Assembly: GCF_000372725.1 (NCBI RefSeq)
Contig: NW_005199478.1
Location: 1,933-65,932 of the forward strand
Reading direction: 5' to 3'
Source of the DNA: Emiliania huxleyi CCMP1516
Lineage: Eukaryota; Haptophyta; Isochrysidales; Noelaerhabdaceae
DNA length: 64,000 nt
Shown here: piece after piece, positions 20,301-29,211 of the stretch
Position numbering within the stretch: the stretch's first letter is position 1
Layout of the letters: each line of letters opens with the position of its first letter
Position numbers and translations under genes: made by a program
The notes under the pieces: model-generated
The model's database searches: none
Told to the model about the DNA's origin: nothing
Seen by the model: the letters and a program-made list of their open reading frames with translations, nothing else

Positions 20301-20615
20301 TAATGAGTTAGTTGATTAATTAACGTCTGCGACTCACAGGCCGTGGGCCGCATCTGCCAAGAGGCCGCATTCGCGAGCAACCAGCTGGCGACGCTGCTGA
20401 GCTGCCCGCAGTTCGTGACAACTTTCCGAGAGGAGTACTACGGCTTCGCCCCGCCCGTCGTGCGGAAGTCGGGCGTAGCCGCCGTCACTCCGTCCAGCCT
20501 GGACGCCTCCCCCACCTCCCGCGCCCGCTCCCGCGCCGAGCAATCGAAGAATTTGGCAAGGCTGAAGGCGGCCTGGGGCGGATCACATACAGCGGAACCG
20601 CAACCGCGAACCTAG
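17313..20615 (+). CDS. Ferric reductase/NADPH oxidase-like protein with embedded voltage-sensor-like module
   Basis: Exons: 17313-17627, 17720-17889, 17954-18160, 18222-18630, 18839-19450 (with duplicated mini-exons 18703-18729 and 18812-18838), 19648 to about 20251, and 20340-20615. The N-terminal half has about five membrane helices; the fifth carries a histidine pair (KIAHG...AAVHTF) as in haem-binding NOX/FRE proteins. The FAD site is FWHPFSIGSG; the NAD site has GPYG and GVGTGTGVVP; the C-terminus has NVTVCGSQ. After GTGTGVVP comes an insertion: an IQ motif (TKIQHAVRRA), then helices FDIVSWLLILGEVTSLGL, EVAAAVLLAGYSLHFVYRYA, WLDGLFTMGSIALLAV and an arginine-bearing helix QLLLRTLLAAWRVWRLLQ. 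NAD-binding sequence then resumes (YKMIWVCRDAG). A one-base shift near 20100 separates HRVLG from GTLAEGSIVYERPDL. Expected role: transmembrane electron transfer to oxygen or ferric iron. Confidence 0.8.
18604..18838 (+). repeat. Triplicated exon end with two GACACTTCCGA minisatellite introns
   Basis: A 27-bp segment (ctgctgag(c/g)ggcgaggc...ctgcag) occurs at 18604-18630, 18703-18729 and 18812-18838. The spacers 18631-18702 (72 bp) and 18730-18811 (82 bp) start GTCCTAGACACTTCC and end CACTTCCCAG, that is, GT...AG, and consist of gacacttccga units. At least the second must be removed to reach the conserved VRGPYG frame. Confidence 0.85.
20234..20339 (+). repeat. 88-bp AT-rich insert between duplicated exon ends; probable GA-AG intron
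   Basis: gtctgcggctcacag ends at 20251 and gtctgcgactcacag ends at 20339. The insert begins gatataattaactaa and ends ttagttgattaattaa before the second copy, giving imperfect terminal inverted repeats. Conserved NOX residues VCGSQ then AVGRICQE are joined only if 20252-20339 is removed, which makes the donor GA. Confidence 0.7.
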
Positions 20616-20635
20616 AGCCGCTAGAGCCGTTCTCG

Positions 20636-21540
20636 CTAGCACAGTCGCCGACATGCGCCATGCAGCAACTCAGCGGTGCCAGCCCAGGGGACGATACCGA
20701 TGGAGGACCTCGCCGGTGCGGTGGCCCGCGGGGCGGCCGGCGCGGCGGCCACCGGAGCCGCCCGCGGCGGGGACGGCGGGGCGCGGCGCCTGCTGGTGCG
20801 GGTGCGGCGACCGGCGCGGGTGCCGCGCCCGCCTTCCGCCAGGCGATTGCCAACTTCGCCGCCGCGCTCTAGAATAGCACCGGCCGGTGCTGGCGTGGAA
20901 GACGGCGGGGCCAATCCGCGCGTATCTCTGTGTCTCTCTTTTTTTATCGTAAAATAGTATACGTGGCTGGGTTCACACCATCACAGCGATTGTAGGAAAA
21001 TGACGAAAACACTTGACGGTCGCGGCCTTCCGACTCGCGCCTTCGCCTCACTGGCACTATTGTAGCCCTGGCCGGTGCGCGTGCTCAGTTGAAGTTCCGG
21101 AGTAAAAATTCGAACGCGTTCTCTCACGGTGACCAAGAAATGTCCACCTCAGAGGCACCTCCGGAGGCAGGCCGCCGCACGCCGGCGACACAGCTCCAGC
21201 TGTCGAGCTGACCCGCAGCTCCTCTCAGAGCGGGAACTGTGACGAAAGTTGACTGAGGCGGTTGTCAGGAATCATCATACGGATCACATGGTGGCTCTCT
21301 CATGACGGGAGACCGCCCGACCACTCCTGGGTGGCACTGCCACCGGTGTCGCCCGACGTCCTGTCGACAGCGTGCCGACAGCGACACAACCATGTGGGAC
21401 GCGTCGAGTATCGACCTCTACTGCTTACCCAGCCTTCGGGTGTATCCTGGCTGTGGTCCCACACCCACTGGTGTCCATCTCAGAGATCGCAGGAGGTCAT
21501 GAGGGTCGATGGGAGTGCCAACCCCACAATGCCTAAAAAC
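20636..21540. other. Intergenic region downstream of the oxidase gene
   Basis: 20640-20880 is very GC-rich with open frames on both strands; one plus-strand frame ends FRQAIANFAAAL at 20872 and could be an extra 3' exon, but there is no firm support. 20940-21540 holds no recognisable feature. Confidence 0.35.
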
Positions 21541-21839
21541 CCAGCCCAGTATGCAGTTTACATTACATTAGCCGGGGTCGTCCTCCCAATGGGGGACTAG
21601 CACTAGCCGTCTTCCACATGGTCCCTCAGGTCCCTGCTGCTCCTAATCTCTTCGTTCGTACATCCTCCTGCTGATCTCCGCAAAGTCCTGCTCCCTCCCT
21701 CGTCTCGCCCTGCGCGTCTGCTCCGCCTCCACATCGAGATACATCGTCCGCCCTGCGTCGTCTGGCGACGGGTCCTCCATAGTCGGTCGAGGTCGCCGCC
21801 CTCCTCGTGCCTCTTCCCAACGTTCCCTCGGATAACACC

Positions 21840-22808
21840 CCAGCAAGCGCGGACGGCATTCGCGAGATACTGCAAAAAGATAGACGTGACGAAGGAGGAG
21901 CTAGGGTGGAACTTTGGATGCATATCGGCAAGCCAAAATAACGAGCAGGAGGCTGTCCTGGTGCGTGAGCTAATCCTGAGCAACAATAAGCGACTGTACC
22001 ACGGAGCACAGAGCGCAGCAGACAGGACGGCGGCGACGGCGGACATGGCAGAGACGAGTGTGAAACAAAGGGCGGCGGGCATGGAGGGCGGTAGCGACGG
22101 GGATGGAGACGGTGACGGTGGCGAGGGAGAGGAAGGGGGTCCATTAACACCAGACAGCGAGAGGGGCAGGGAGGAAAGGGGGAGAGAGGAAGCCAACGCG
22201 ACGTGCGCAGAGGATGAGGATATAAACTGGGACGACGCAGCGGAGGGGATAGGCGAGGGAATCGAGGGACCGGAGGGCTTTCGCGACAGCGACGATGACG
22301 ACGAAGAAAGGGGAGGGGACGGAGGGGCGACACGCAGGAGGAGCGAAATCGCTAACGGCCCGAGCAGAGAGGGCGACGGCGGGGCACGAGGGAACAACGG
22401 AGACGCTACCGATGACGCGAACCGAGGCACGGACGCCGGCGGGGACGGGGAGGGCGACAGCGACGTCGAGGTTGACGCAACCGTATCGAGAGCGCCACCC
22501 AAAAAGGGGCGGACAGCCATGGAGGTCACCGAATGGAAGGCGAACGGCACGATGCGAAAAGGCAGGGCGAGGCGGATGGAGAAAGAAGTGCCGAGAAGGC
22601 CATGGTGGAGGGGAGGGACGGGAGGACGAAAGAAGGGCGAGGAGGACGAGCGGCCCGCACAGACCGCGAGCAGACAGCGCCTGCTGGCCATTTCGAGACA
22701 TTCGCCAAGAACGCTAGCTACATGGGAGGGCTTCGTGAAGGATGGATTGAAAAACATTCGAACAAAGAAGAGGCGACGGGAGGAACCGGCGGAGGATGCA
22801 GTGACGTG

Positions 22809-22809
<1 letters not shown>
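21840..22809 (+). CDS. Acidic, Gly/Glu/Asp-rich ORF inside interspersed element
   Basis: Frame open from about 21840, with an ATG at 21886-21888 (MTKEELGWNFGCISASQNNE). The first 70 residues look protein-like (ARYCKKIDVTKEELGWNF; LILSNNKRLYHGAQSAADR). The remainder is low-complexity acidic sequence (DGDGDGDGGEGEE; DSDDDDEERGGDGG) with a basic end (KKRRREEPAEDAVT) immediately before the (CA)n tract. It runs antisense to the element's other frames. It could be a nucleic-acid-binding or gag-like protein; function unknown. Confidence 0.4.
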
Positions 22810-22939
<130 letters not shown>

Positions 22940-23269
22940 GCTCACCCACGCGCACTGGGCCTTGCACTTTGAATGCCGTGGGGCTCCTGTCGTCAGACGT
23001 GGAGACGCGAGGGTTGCCCCCCCTTGCCCCACCACCTCGTGTGTGTGGAGAAGTTTACCTTACCTTACCTTACGGCCGATGCCGTCTGCTCCGGCTCCGC
23101 CGTCCCCGGGTCTGCCCTGCTCTCGTCCGCGCTAGCTTCTGTCTCGTCATCACTGGTGTTTCTCCTCTTCTTTCTCCTCTTCTTGTATGCTTTGTAGTTT
23201 GTACATCGCGTCGATTCCTTTTCGCGTGAAAGCACCACCCTGAAGCCCGCCCAGCAGCTGGGATGGACA

Positions 23270-23410
23270 TACCATCGCTGAATATATCAATATATTGAGC
23301 CCCCCTTAGCCAATCCAGGCCCTGGTCCCTCTAACTATTGACATATATATTGATATTGATCGCACCTCTAACTATTGGAGCAATATATTCAATAAAAACA
23401 ATATTTCCCG
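23270..23410. repeat. AT-rich patch with repeated CCTCTAACTATTG
   Basis: Two ctctaactattg words and several atattgatattga runs. The same words occur at 13262-13330, so both patches belong to one dispersed family. Confidence 0.6.
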
Positions 23411-23597
23411 TGGTCCTTTAAAACCAGAGCATAACCATAATGCGGTGCGTATTCATTTTGTGGGTTGGGCATATCCATAGCGGGACTGATCACGAGTGAG
23501 GTTCGTACACTAGAGTGGAGTCCGTACACGGGTCGGCTCTTTACGTTACACGTTACATGAGGGGTTGTCGGTTGAGGAAGTTCGCTCGCCGCCCTCC

Positions 23598-24695
23598 TCA
23601 TGGCAACGCCGTCGGGTCGAGCTGCCCCCACTCCTCCCACTCGGTGAAGAGCCGCTCGTCGAGCGCGTCGAGCGCCGCCATCTCCTGCGCCGAGAGCTCG
23701 AAGCCGAAGACGTCCACATTCTGCGCCACCCGCTCGGATCTGACCGACTTTGGGAGCGGCACGTACCCGTGCTGCACGGACCAGCGCACCAGAACCTGTT
23801 GACAGGAGCACGTGAGGAGGTGGCGGGCGGTGCTTGCCCGTCTCGCCCACGAGCGCCTGCGCAGTAGAGACGCCGTGCCGCGCGGCCGCCGCTTCCAGCG
23901 AGGGGTGGTCGAGGCGGAGCGCGCGCGCGAGCGGGGAGTAGGCGATCAGGCGGATGCCACGCGCCGCGCAGAAGGCCTCGATCTCGTCCTTTCGCAAAAA
24001 GGGGTGCAGCTCAACCTACGTGGTCGAGCTGCGCCTCTCTCGGTGAGCCGCCGCCCTCGCCTGTCGCCCGCCGGCGAGCGGGCCTCGTTGGCGGCCGGCA
24101 CCACGCTCGTGCGCGGCGAATCGATCAGCTGCTGCAGGTGGGCGACGCCAAAGTTGCTCACCCCGATGCTCCGCGCGAGTCCGAGCCGCTGCGCCTCCTC
24201 GAGTGCGAGCCAGTACTCGATCCGCTGATCCGGGTTGACCGGCCAGTGAATCAGGTAGAGGTCGGCGCGCGTGCCCAGCGCGGCAACGCTCGCGTTGACT
24301 GCGTCGAGCACGGCCGCGAACCCGTCCTCGACCCAGCGGCCCTCCGCCTCGGGCCACACCTTTGAGGTGATGTGGATCTGCTCGCGAGGTATGCCCGACT
24401 CGCGCACGGCGCGCCCAACGTCCGCCTCATTCTCGTAGAAGCCGGCCGTGTCGAGGTGGCGGTAGCCCAGCCGGAGCGCCTCACGCACGATATCCTGAGC
24501 CACGGCGCCAGGCGGCGTATAATAAAGGCCGAGGCCTACCGCAGGAAGCATGTTGCCGTCGCCGAGGGAGACACGTGGCATATCTGCGGCGGAGCAGTGC
24601 TCCGGCTCTGCCAGCGCAGCTCCGAGCAAGAGGGCCGACAGGAGCGCGGTGACCGGCGTCGGAACCATTATCGGTAATGCTCGGCTTTCAGCCAT
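23598..24695 (-). CDS. Aldo/keto reductase with N-terminal signal-like sequence
   Basis: The start is either MAESRALPIMVPT (24695) or MVPTPVTALLSALLLG (24668); both give a hydrophobic leader ending near ALAEPEHC, suggesting secretion or organelle entry. The AKR tetrad is visible: D and Y in LDTAGFYENEADVG, K in ITSKVWP, H in YLIHWPVN. The family signature GLARSIGVSNFGVAHLQQL follows. Introns: about 24090-24016 (NE joined to VELHPFLRKDE by a GC...GTAG intron) and about 23880-23800 (STAQAL joined to VRWSVQHGYVPLPKSV). The last exon ends ERLFTEWEEWGQLDPTALP. The enzyme should reduce carbonyl substrates with NADPH; the natural substrate is unknown. Confidence 0.9.
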
Positions 24696-24876
24696 CTGTA
24701 GGGATCAACTCCGGCCAGCTGCGACGGGATGATGTGGGAGAAAGCGCCAAGCCAGTGTTGTTGTTGTCGAGGCAACACCGTCGAGCCAGAGGCGACACGG
24801 TCGAGGACATCGAGAAAAAAATACGGTGCGGAAAACCTATTCGTAAGAGCGACATACGCACACTTAGCCGCGAAAA

Positions 24877-26373
24877 ATGCTCGCCTCCTCCCGCTACGAG
24901 CTGCGGCTCGCCGCTCTTCCGCCCGATGCCCTGATCGCGATCGCCGCCGGCGCGATGCGGGACAGCCCCGCTGCAAACAGGAGGGCCGAGGCGCTCCTCG
25001 CCCACCACAGCCCTCCGCCCGCCGTCGCGACCGACGTCCTCGCAGACCCGGACCTTGCGCCGTGCGTGCTCGAGAAGACGGGCCTGCGCCACGCGGCCGT
25101 GTGCAAGCGGTGGTCCCTGATCTGCGCGCCGCGCGGTGCCTTCGCGCGGCTGGTGGAGACCGCTGGCGATGCCTCCTCGGAGCTGCAAGCCGCTGCGCTC
25201 GGAGAGCTCAAGCGGCTGTCGGGAGAGGAGGCCAGCAGCAGGCGGATGGACGCGCTCGTCGCCCTCTTACGGGTTGGAGACGAGGACGAGAAGGTGGACG
25301 TCGCGGAAACGCTCCAGGAGCTTGCCCGGGACGACGATGAGAGCAGGGTGGCGATTGCTGCGGCCGGCGGGATCGAGGTGCTCGTGTCGCTGGCTCGCGA
25401 CGGGAATGAGGCGCAGAAGGAGCGTGCGGCAGGAGCGCTGAGGAACCTCGCTGACAACGACGACAACGAGGCGGCGATTGTTGCGGCTGGCGGCATCGAG
25501 GTGCTCGTGTCGCTGGCTCGCGACGGGAATGAGGCGCAGAAGGAGAATGCGGCGGGAGCGCTGGCGAACCTCGCTCTGAACGACGACAGCAGCGTGGCGA
25601 TTGTTGCGGCCGGCGGGATCGAGGTGCTCGTGTCGCTGGCTCGCGATGGGAACGAGGGGCAGAAGGATTGTGCGGCAGGAGCGCTGTGGTGCCTCGCTGA
25701 CAACGACGACAACAAGGCGGCGATTGTTGCGGCCGGCGGCATCGAGGTCCTTATCGCCCTGGCACGCGACGGGAATGAGGCGCAGAAGGAGCGTGCGGCG
25801 GGGGCGCTGTGGAACCTCTCTGACAACGACGAGAACAGCGTGGCGATCGCAGCGGCCGGCGGGATCGAGGTCCTTATTTCGCTGGCTCGCGATGGGAACG
25901 AGGGGCAGAAGGAGAATGCCGCGTGTGCGCTCAGCAACATGATTGAGGTAACACCCGCCACGCACGAGGGTGTCGTCGAGGCTGGCGGTGCGGCGGTCCT
26001 CTCCTCTCTCACGCAGGAGGCAAGCGCCTCGGACGACTGCAAACTCGTTGCTGCCATTGCGCTTGTGCACTTGGCTTGCACCCGCGCCGACCTCGCGGCT
26101 GACGACACTTGCCTCTCGCTGCTGCTCTCGCGGCTGGACCAGCCCGAGGATGATGGCTGGCGCAGAGACAGCATCAACGCCCTCCTCGCCCTCGCAACCT
26201 CCTCGTCTGCGTGCGCTGAGCAGTGCCAGTGGCACCGGGTCGGCGGCGTTGCGGCGCTGCAGGCGCTCGCTCGAGAGACGGCGGAGGGGGGGGTGGAGAG
26301 GCAGGCGGAGAGGTGTGACGAGGCGCTAGTCAGCCTCGGCGGGAGGAGGGTGCGCAGGCGGACGGCCGCGTGA
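24877..26373 (+). CDS. ARM-repeat protein with F-box-like N-terminus
   Basis: A single 498-codon exon. Residues about 50-90 (VLADPDLAPCVLEKTG then RHAAVCKRWSLIC) resemble an F-box-like or related helical adaptor module. The rest is armadillo repeats: five nearly identical units of about 41 residues carrying AAGGIEVLVSLARDGNE and QKERAAGALWNLADNDD, then two or three diverged ones. DNA identity between units is high, so the array has expanded recently or is homogenised by gene conversion. Such proteins are typically protein-protein scaffolds; F-box plus ARM would fit a ubiquitin-ligase substrate receptor. The plus-strand start at 24877 follows an in-frame context without an upstream ATG. Confidence 0.85.
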   Translation: MLASSRYELRLAALPPDALIAIAAGAMRDSPAANRRAEALLAHHSPPPAVATDVLADPDLAPCVLEKTGLRHAAVCKRWSLICAPRGAFARLVETAGDASSELQAAALGELKRLSGEEASSRRMDALVALLRVGDEDEKVDVAETLQELARDDDESRVAIAAAGGIEVLVSLARDGNEAQKERAAGALRNLADNDDNEAAIVAAGGIEVLVSLARDGNEAQKENAAGALANLALNDDSSVAIVAAGGIEVLVSLARDGNEGQKDCAAGALWCLADNDDNKAAIVAAGGIEVLIALARDGNEAQKERAAGALWNLSDNDENSVAIAAAGGIEVLISLARDGNEGQKENAACALSNMIEVTPATHEGVVEAGGAAVLSSLTQEASASDDCKLVAAIALVHLACTRADLAADDTCLSLLLSRLDQPEDDGWRRDSINALLALATSSSACAEQCQWHRVGGVAALQALARETAEGGVERQAERCDEALVSLGGRRVRRRTAA

Positions 26374-26842
26374 GCCCCAACGGAGCCGCATGAGCTGTCT
26401 TTTGAGAGATCCAGTGGAGTCTTTCGTTGTTTAGAAAGAAAGAGGAAAGTCCCCCCTTCTCTCCAATTTCAACTAGATGTTTCGTTTCCTCGCAGGAGTC
26501 GCGTGTTAGTGCCAGTGCGCGCCCACTCCCTTTGGCTTTGCTGCCACTCATAAAATCGATACATCGTTGGGTCGCTTCAGTTCACGAAGTCCTCCCGTGC
26601 GCCGTGGGCCGACCCTCCGATTTTATGAGAAGAGAACAAAGGGAGTGGTGCGCGCCAGTGCCTTGCCTTTGTTCTCGTTTCTCGGAGTTTCTTTTTAGAA
26701 ATTGTGTTCAAGCAGTCTTCTTTTTTGGCGTGCCAGCGGCAGTGGCGAGACAGTGGCGGTGGAGCGGTGGAGCGGCACGACCTGGCGAGAGGAAGAGGCT
26801 GTGCAAGTCGGCTACCGACAACGTGCGACGCCGACAACGACG

Positions 26843-27520
26843 ATGAGGGCGCTACTGCGCGTCGGTTGCGGCGGGAGTGCGAGAGGCCGCCACCTGTGCA
26901 CAAGCAGCGGCGCAGCGCTGGCGCACGCCCGCCTCCGGGAGCAGCTCGCATCGGTCAAGCAGCAGCTGCGCAGCCTTGAGACTGCGCACCCGGAACTGCG
27001 CGAGAGCCGAGATGGCCTCGAGGACGAGCTTAAAACGCTCGTCGCGGCAAATCCCGATTTGCGCTCGGAGCGTCACGCGAGCGATGCCTTCGCACCGCCC
27101 AAGCTGCACCACATCAACGTCGTGAGTCGCGAGGTGACAGGCCTGCTCGAGTTCTACAGGGATGTGCTGCGCATGGATGAGATGCCGATCGAGATGTTTC
27201 CGCGGACAGGCATGACTGCCGCGGGCGCCGGCTCGGACGTGCCCATCAGCTTCACGACGGACGGCCACATGCAGATGCACCTCGCTACGCGAGACCTCGG
27301 CGTCGCCTTCCGCAGCGGTGAGGCCATCAACCCGATCGGCGTCGGCCCGATAGGCCACATCGCCTTCCGCACCGATGACATCGACGCCTTCAAGCGCCAC
27401 CTCGACGCGCACGGCGTCCAGTACGCCGACTACGGCACGCGGTTCGCTCGCGACTGGCACCAGATCTTTTTTCTCGATCCGGAGGGCGTGATCATAGAGG
27501 TCCACGCCGTGCTCAGGTGA
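26843..27520 (+). CDS. VOC/glyoxalase-fold protein, probably mitochondrial
   Basis: ATG at 26843 gives MRALLRVGCGGSARGRHLCT, an arginine-rich leader without acidic residues, typical of a mitochondrial presequence. Then comes a coiled-coil stretch (LREQLASVKQQLRSLE). Residues about 90-225 form a vicinal-oxygen-chelate domain: KLHHINVVSREVTGLLEFYR, then GHIAFRTDDIDAFKRHL and IFFLDPEGVIIEVHAVL. Two histidines and the final E (IIEVHA) are at positions expected for metal ligands. Members include glyoxalase I, dioxygenases and epimerases; the exact reaction cannot be told from sequence. Confidence 0.85.
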   Translation: MRALLRVGCGGSARGRHLCTSSGAALAHARLREQLASVKQQLRSLETAHPELRESRDGLEDELKTLVAANPDLRSERHASDAFAPPKLHHINVVSREVTGLLEFYRDVLRMDEMPIEMFPRTGMTAAGAGSDVPISFTTDGHMQMHLATRDLGVAFRSGEAINPIGVGPIGHIAFRTDDIDAFKRHLDAHGVQYADYGTRFARDWHQIFFLDPEGVIIEVHAVLR

Positions 27521-27731
27521 AGAGGAATATCGGACGAGCTTGTTTGCGACCCACACCCGACACCTTGCACATGAAGCATGGCTGCATGGTCTGGCCGCGC
27601 ACTGCGCGAGTCCTAGCGTGCGTCTGGCTGCGTATAAAGCCGTACTGAGGGACTCGTCGTACGTGTCAAATGCTCACCCACGGCACAAACGCGAAACGGG
27701 GCACGAACGCCAGGCTACAAACCTGACCGCA

Positions 27732-28884
27732 CTACATCAAGACTGCGATAGAAGCGCCCCCTCGCGCCGTCGCCATTGGCGCCACCGCCTCCCACACATT
27801 CTCGGCCGGGTCGTACCGCTCGACCGTGCCGAAGTCGCCGTCGCCGTCGTTGAAGCCTCCCACAGCGTACAACCTGCCATCCAGCACCGCCACGACGTGA
27901 CTGTACCGCGTCGTCGCCATCGGCGCCACTGCCTCCCATGCATCCAACGTAGGGTCGTACCGCTCCACCGAGCTGAGGCGATTGTAAGTGGCATCCCACC
28001 CGCCCACAGCGTACAGCTTGCCGTCGAGCACCGAAACTGCGAGCTCGTCCCGCGACTCCGCCATCGGCGCCACCTCCTCCCACGCGTTCGCCGCCGGATC
28101 GTACCGTTCGACCGAGCTGAGGCGGCCACCATCGAATCCGCCCACAGCGTACAGCTTGCCGTCGAGCATCGCCACGCCATGGTCACTCCGCGCCGTCCCC
28201 ATCGGCGCCACCGCCTCCCACGCATTCGTCGCGGGATCGTACCGCTCTACCGAGCTGAGGTTTTCGTCGTCGATGCAGCCTCCCACCGCGTACAGCTTGC
28301 CGTCGAGCACCGCCACGGCGTGATTTTGCCGAGCCGTCGCCATCGGCGCCACCGCGTCCCACGCATTGGCAGCCGGATGTACCGCTCGACCGAGCTGAGG
28401 CAGCCTTCGTCGTTATTCTCGCCGCCCACAGCGTACGGCTTACCGTCGAGCACCGCCGTGCGGAAATAGTTTCGTGCCGTCGGCATCGGGGCCACAGCCT
28501 CCTCCCCCGACTGATTGGTGGGGACGGGTCGTACCGCTCCAGCGAGTTGACAAACTCGCCCTCGCCGTCGTAGCCGCAGAACACGACCAGGCGCGGCCTC
28601 TCGCGCTTCTTCAGCGTCTCTATCCAGCCGCGGCGCCACGCGCGGCACGTCCCCTTGGCGGCGTGCTCCTTGGTCGGAAGCTGGGCGAGGATGTGCGGGG
28701 CGAGGTCCGGCGAGAGGAGGACCTCGGAGAGCACCCACTCGGGCTGCTCCACGAGCCGAGCGGCGTGCTCCTCCGCCACGCGCATTGCGGCGGCGCTCCA
28801 GAGAGGCGCTTGCTCGTCGATGAAGGCGACGAGCTGCTCTGGCGAGAGGCCAGACAGGCGGGCGCCGATGCGGTGGGAGGCCAT
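27732..28884 (-). CDS. Kelch-repeat protein with F-box-like N-terminus (two frame breaks)
   Basis: Starts MASHRIGARLSGLSPEQLVA at 28884. A helical N-terminal part includes LLSPDLAPHILAQLP and AAKGTCRAWRRGW, similar to the PDLAP...AAVCKRW segment of the ARM gene at 24877. Six kelch units follow, each with VAPM...R, AVLDGKLYAVGG and LSSVERYDP, predicting a six-bladed beta-propeller. The frame breaks by one base near 28535 (after YDP) and one base near 28376 (VERY.IRLP, where a G seems missing before AT). Both breaks sit inside otherwise perfect repeats, so assembly error is as likely as pseudogenisation. Ends IAVLM at 27732. Likely a substrate-binding adaptor. Confidence 0.8.
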
Positions 28885-28889
28885 TATAT

Positions 28890-29205
28890 CAAGTACATCC
28901 TGCAGGCGAAGAAAGAAGAAAACAATCACGGCTTGTCGGAAAAATGGCGAAGAAAAAAACAAACCACCGCTTGTCCGAAGGCGCTTGTCGGAAAAATAAC
29001 TCCGAGGAGTCCCCCCCCCTCATCCTTCAGGGCTCAACTAGCACGACTCGCGTCGTACCCGTTGCCGCTAGATCGCTCTAGCCTGACCCCGGAGCGGTTT
29101 CATCAGAGAGAGAGAGAGATTTTTGAAAACCAACAAGAAATCACGCCTCTCACAGTTCATCAGTCGCTGCCGACCCAAATGCTATTGAGAATTGACGGCT
29201 TGGGC
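28890..29205. other. Intergenic region
   Basis: Contains a near-duplicate aaatggc/aaataac flanking cgcttgtccgaaggcgcttg and an (GA)n run with atttttgaaaacc at 29106-29130 resembling the inverted CT-rich element tail. No gene seen. Confidence 0.4.
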
Positions 29206-29211
29206 TACGGC

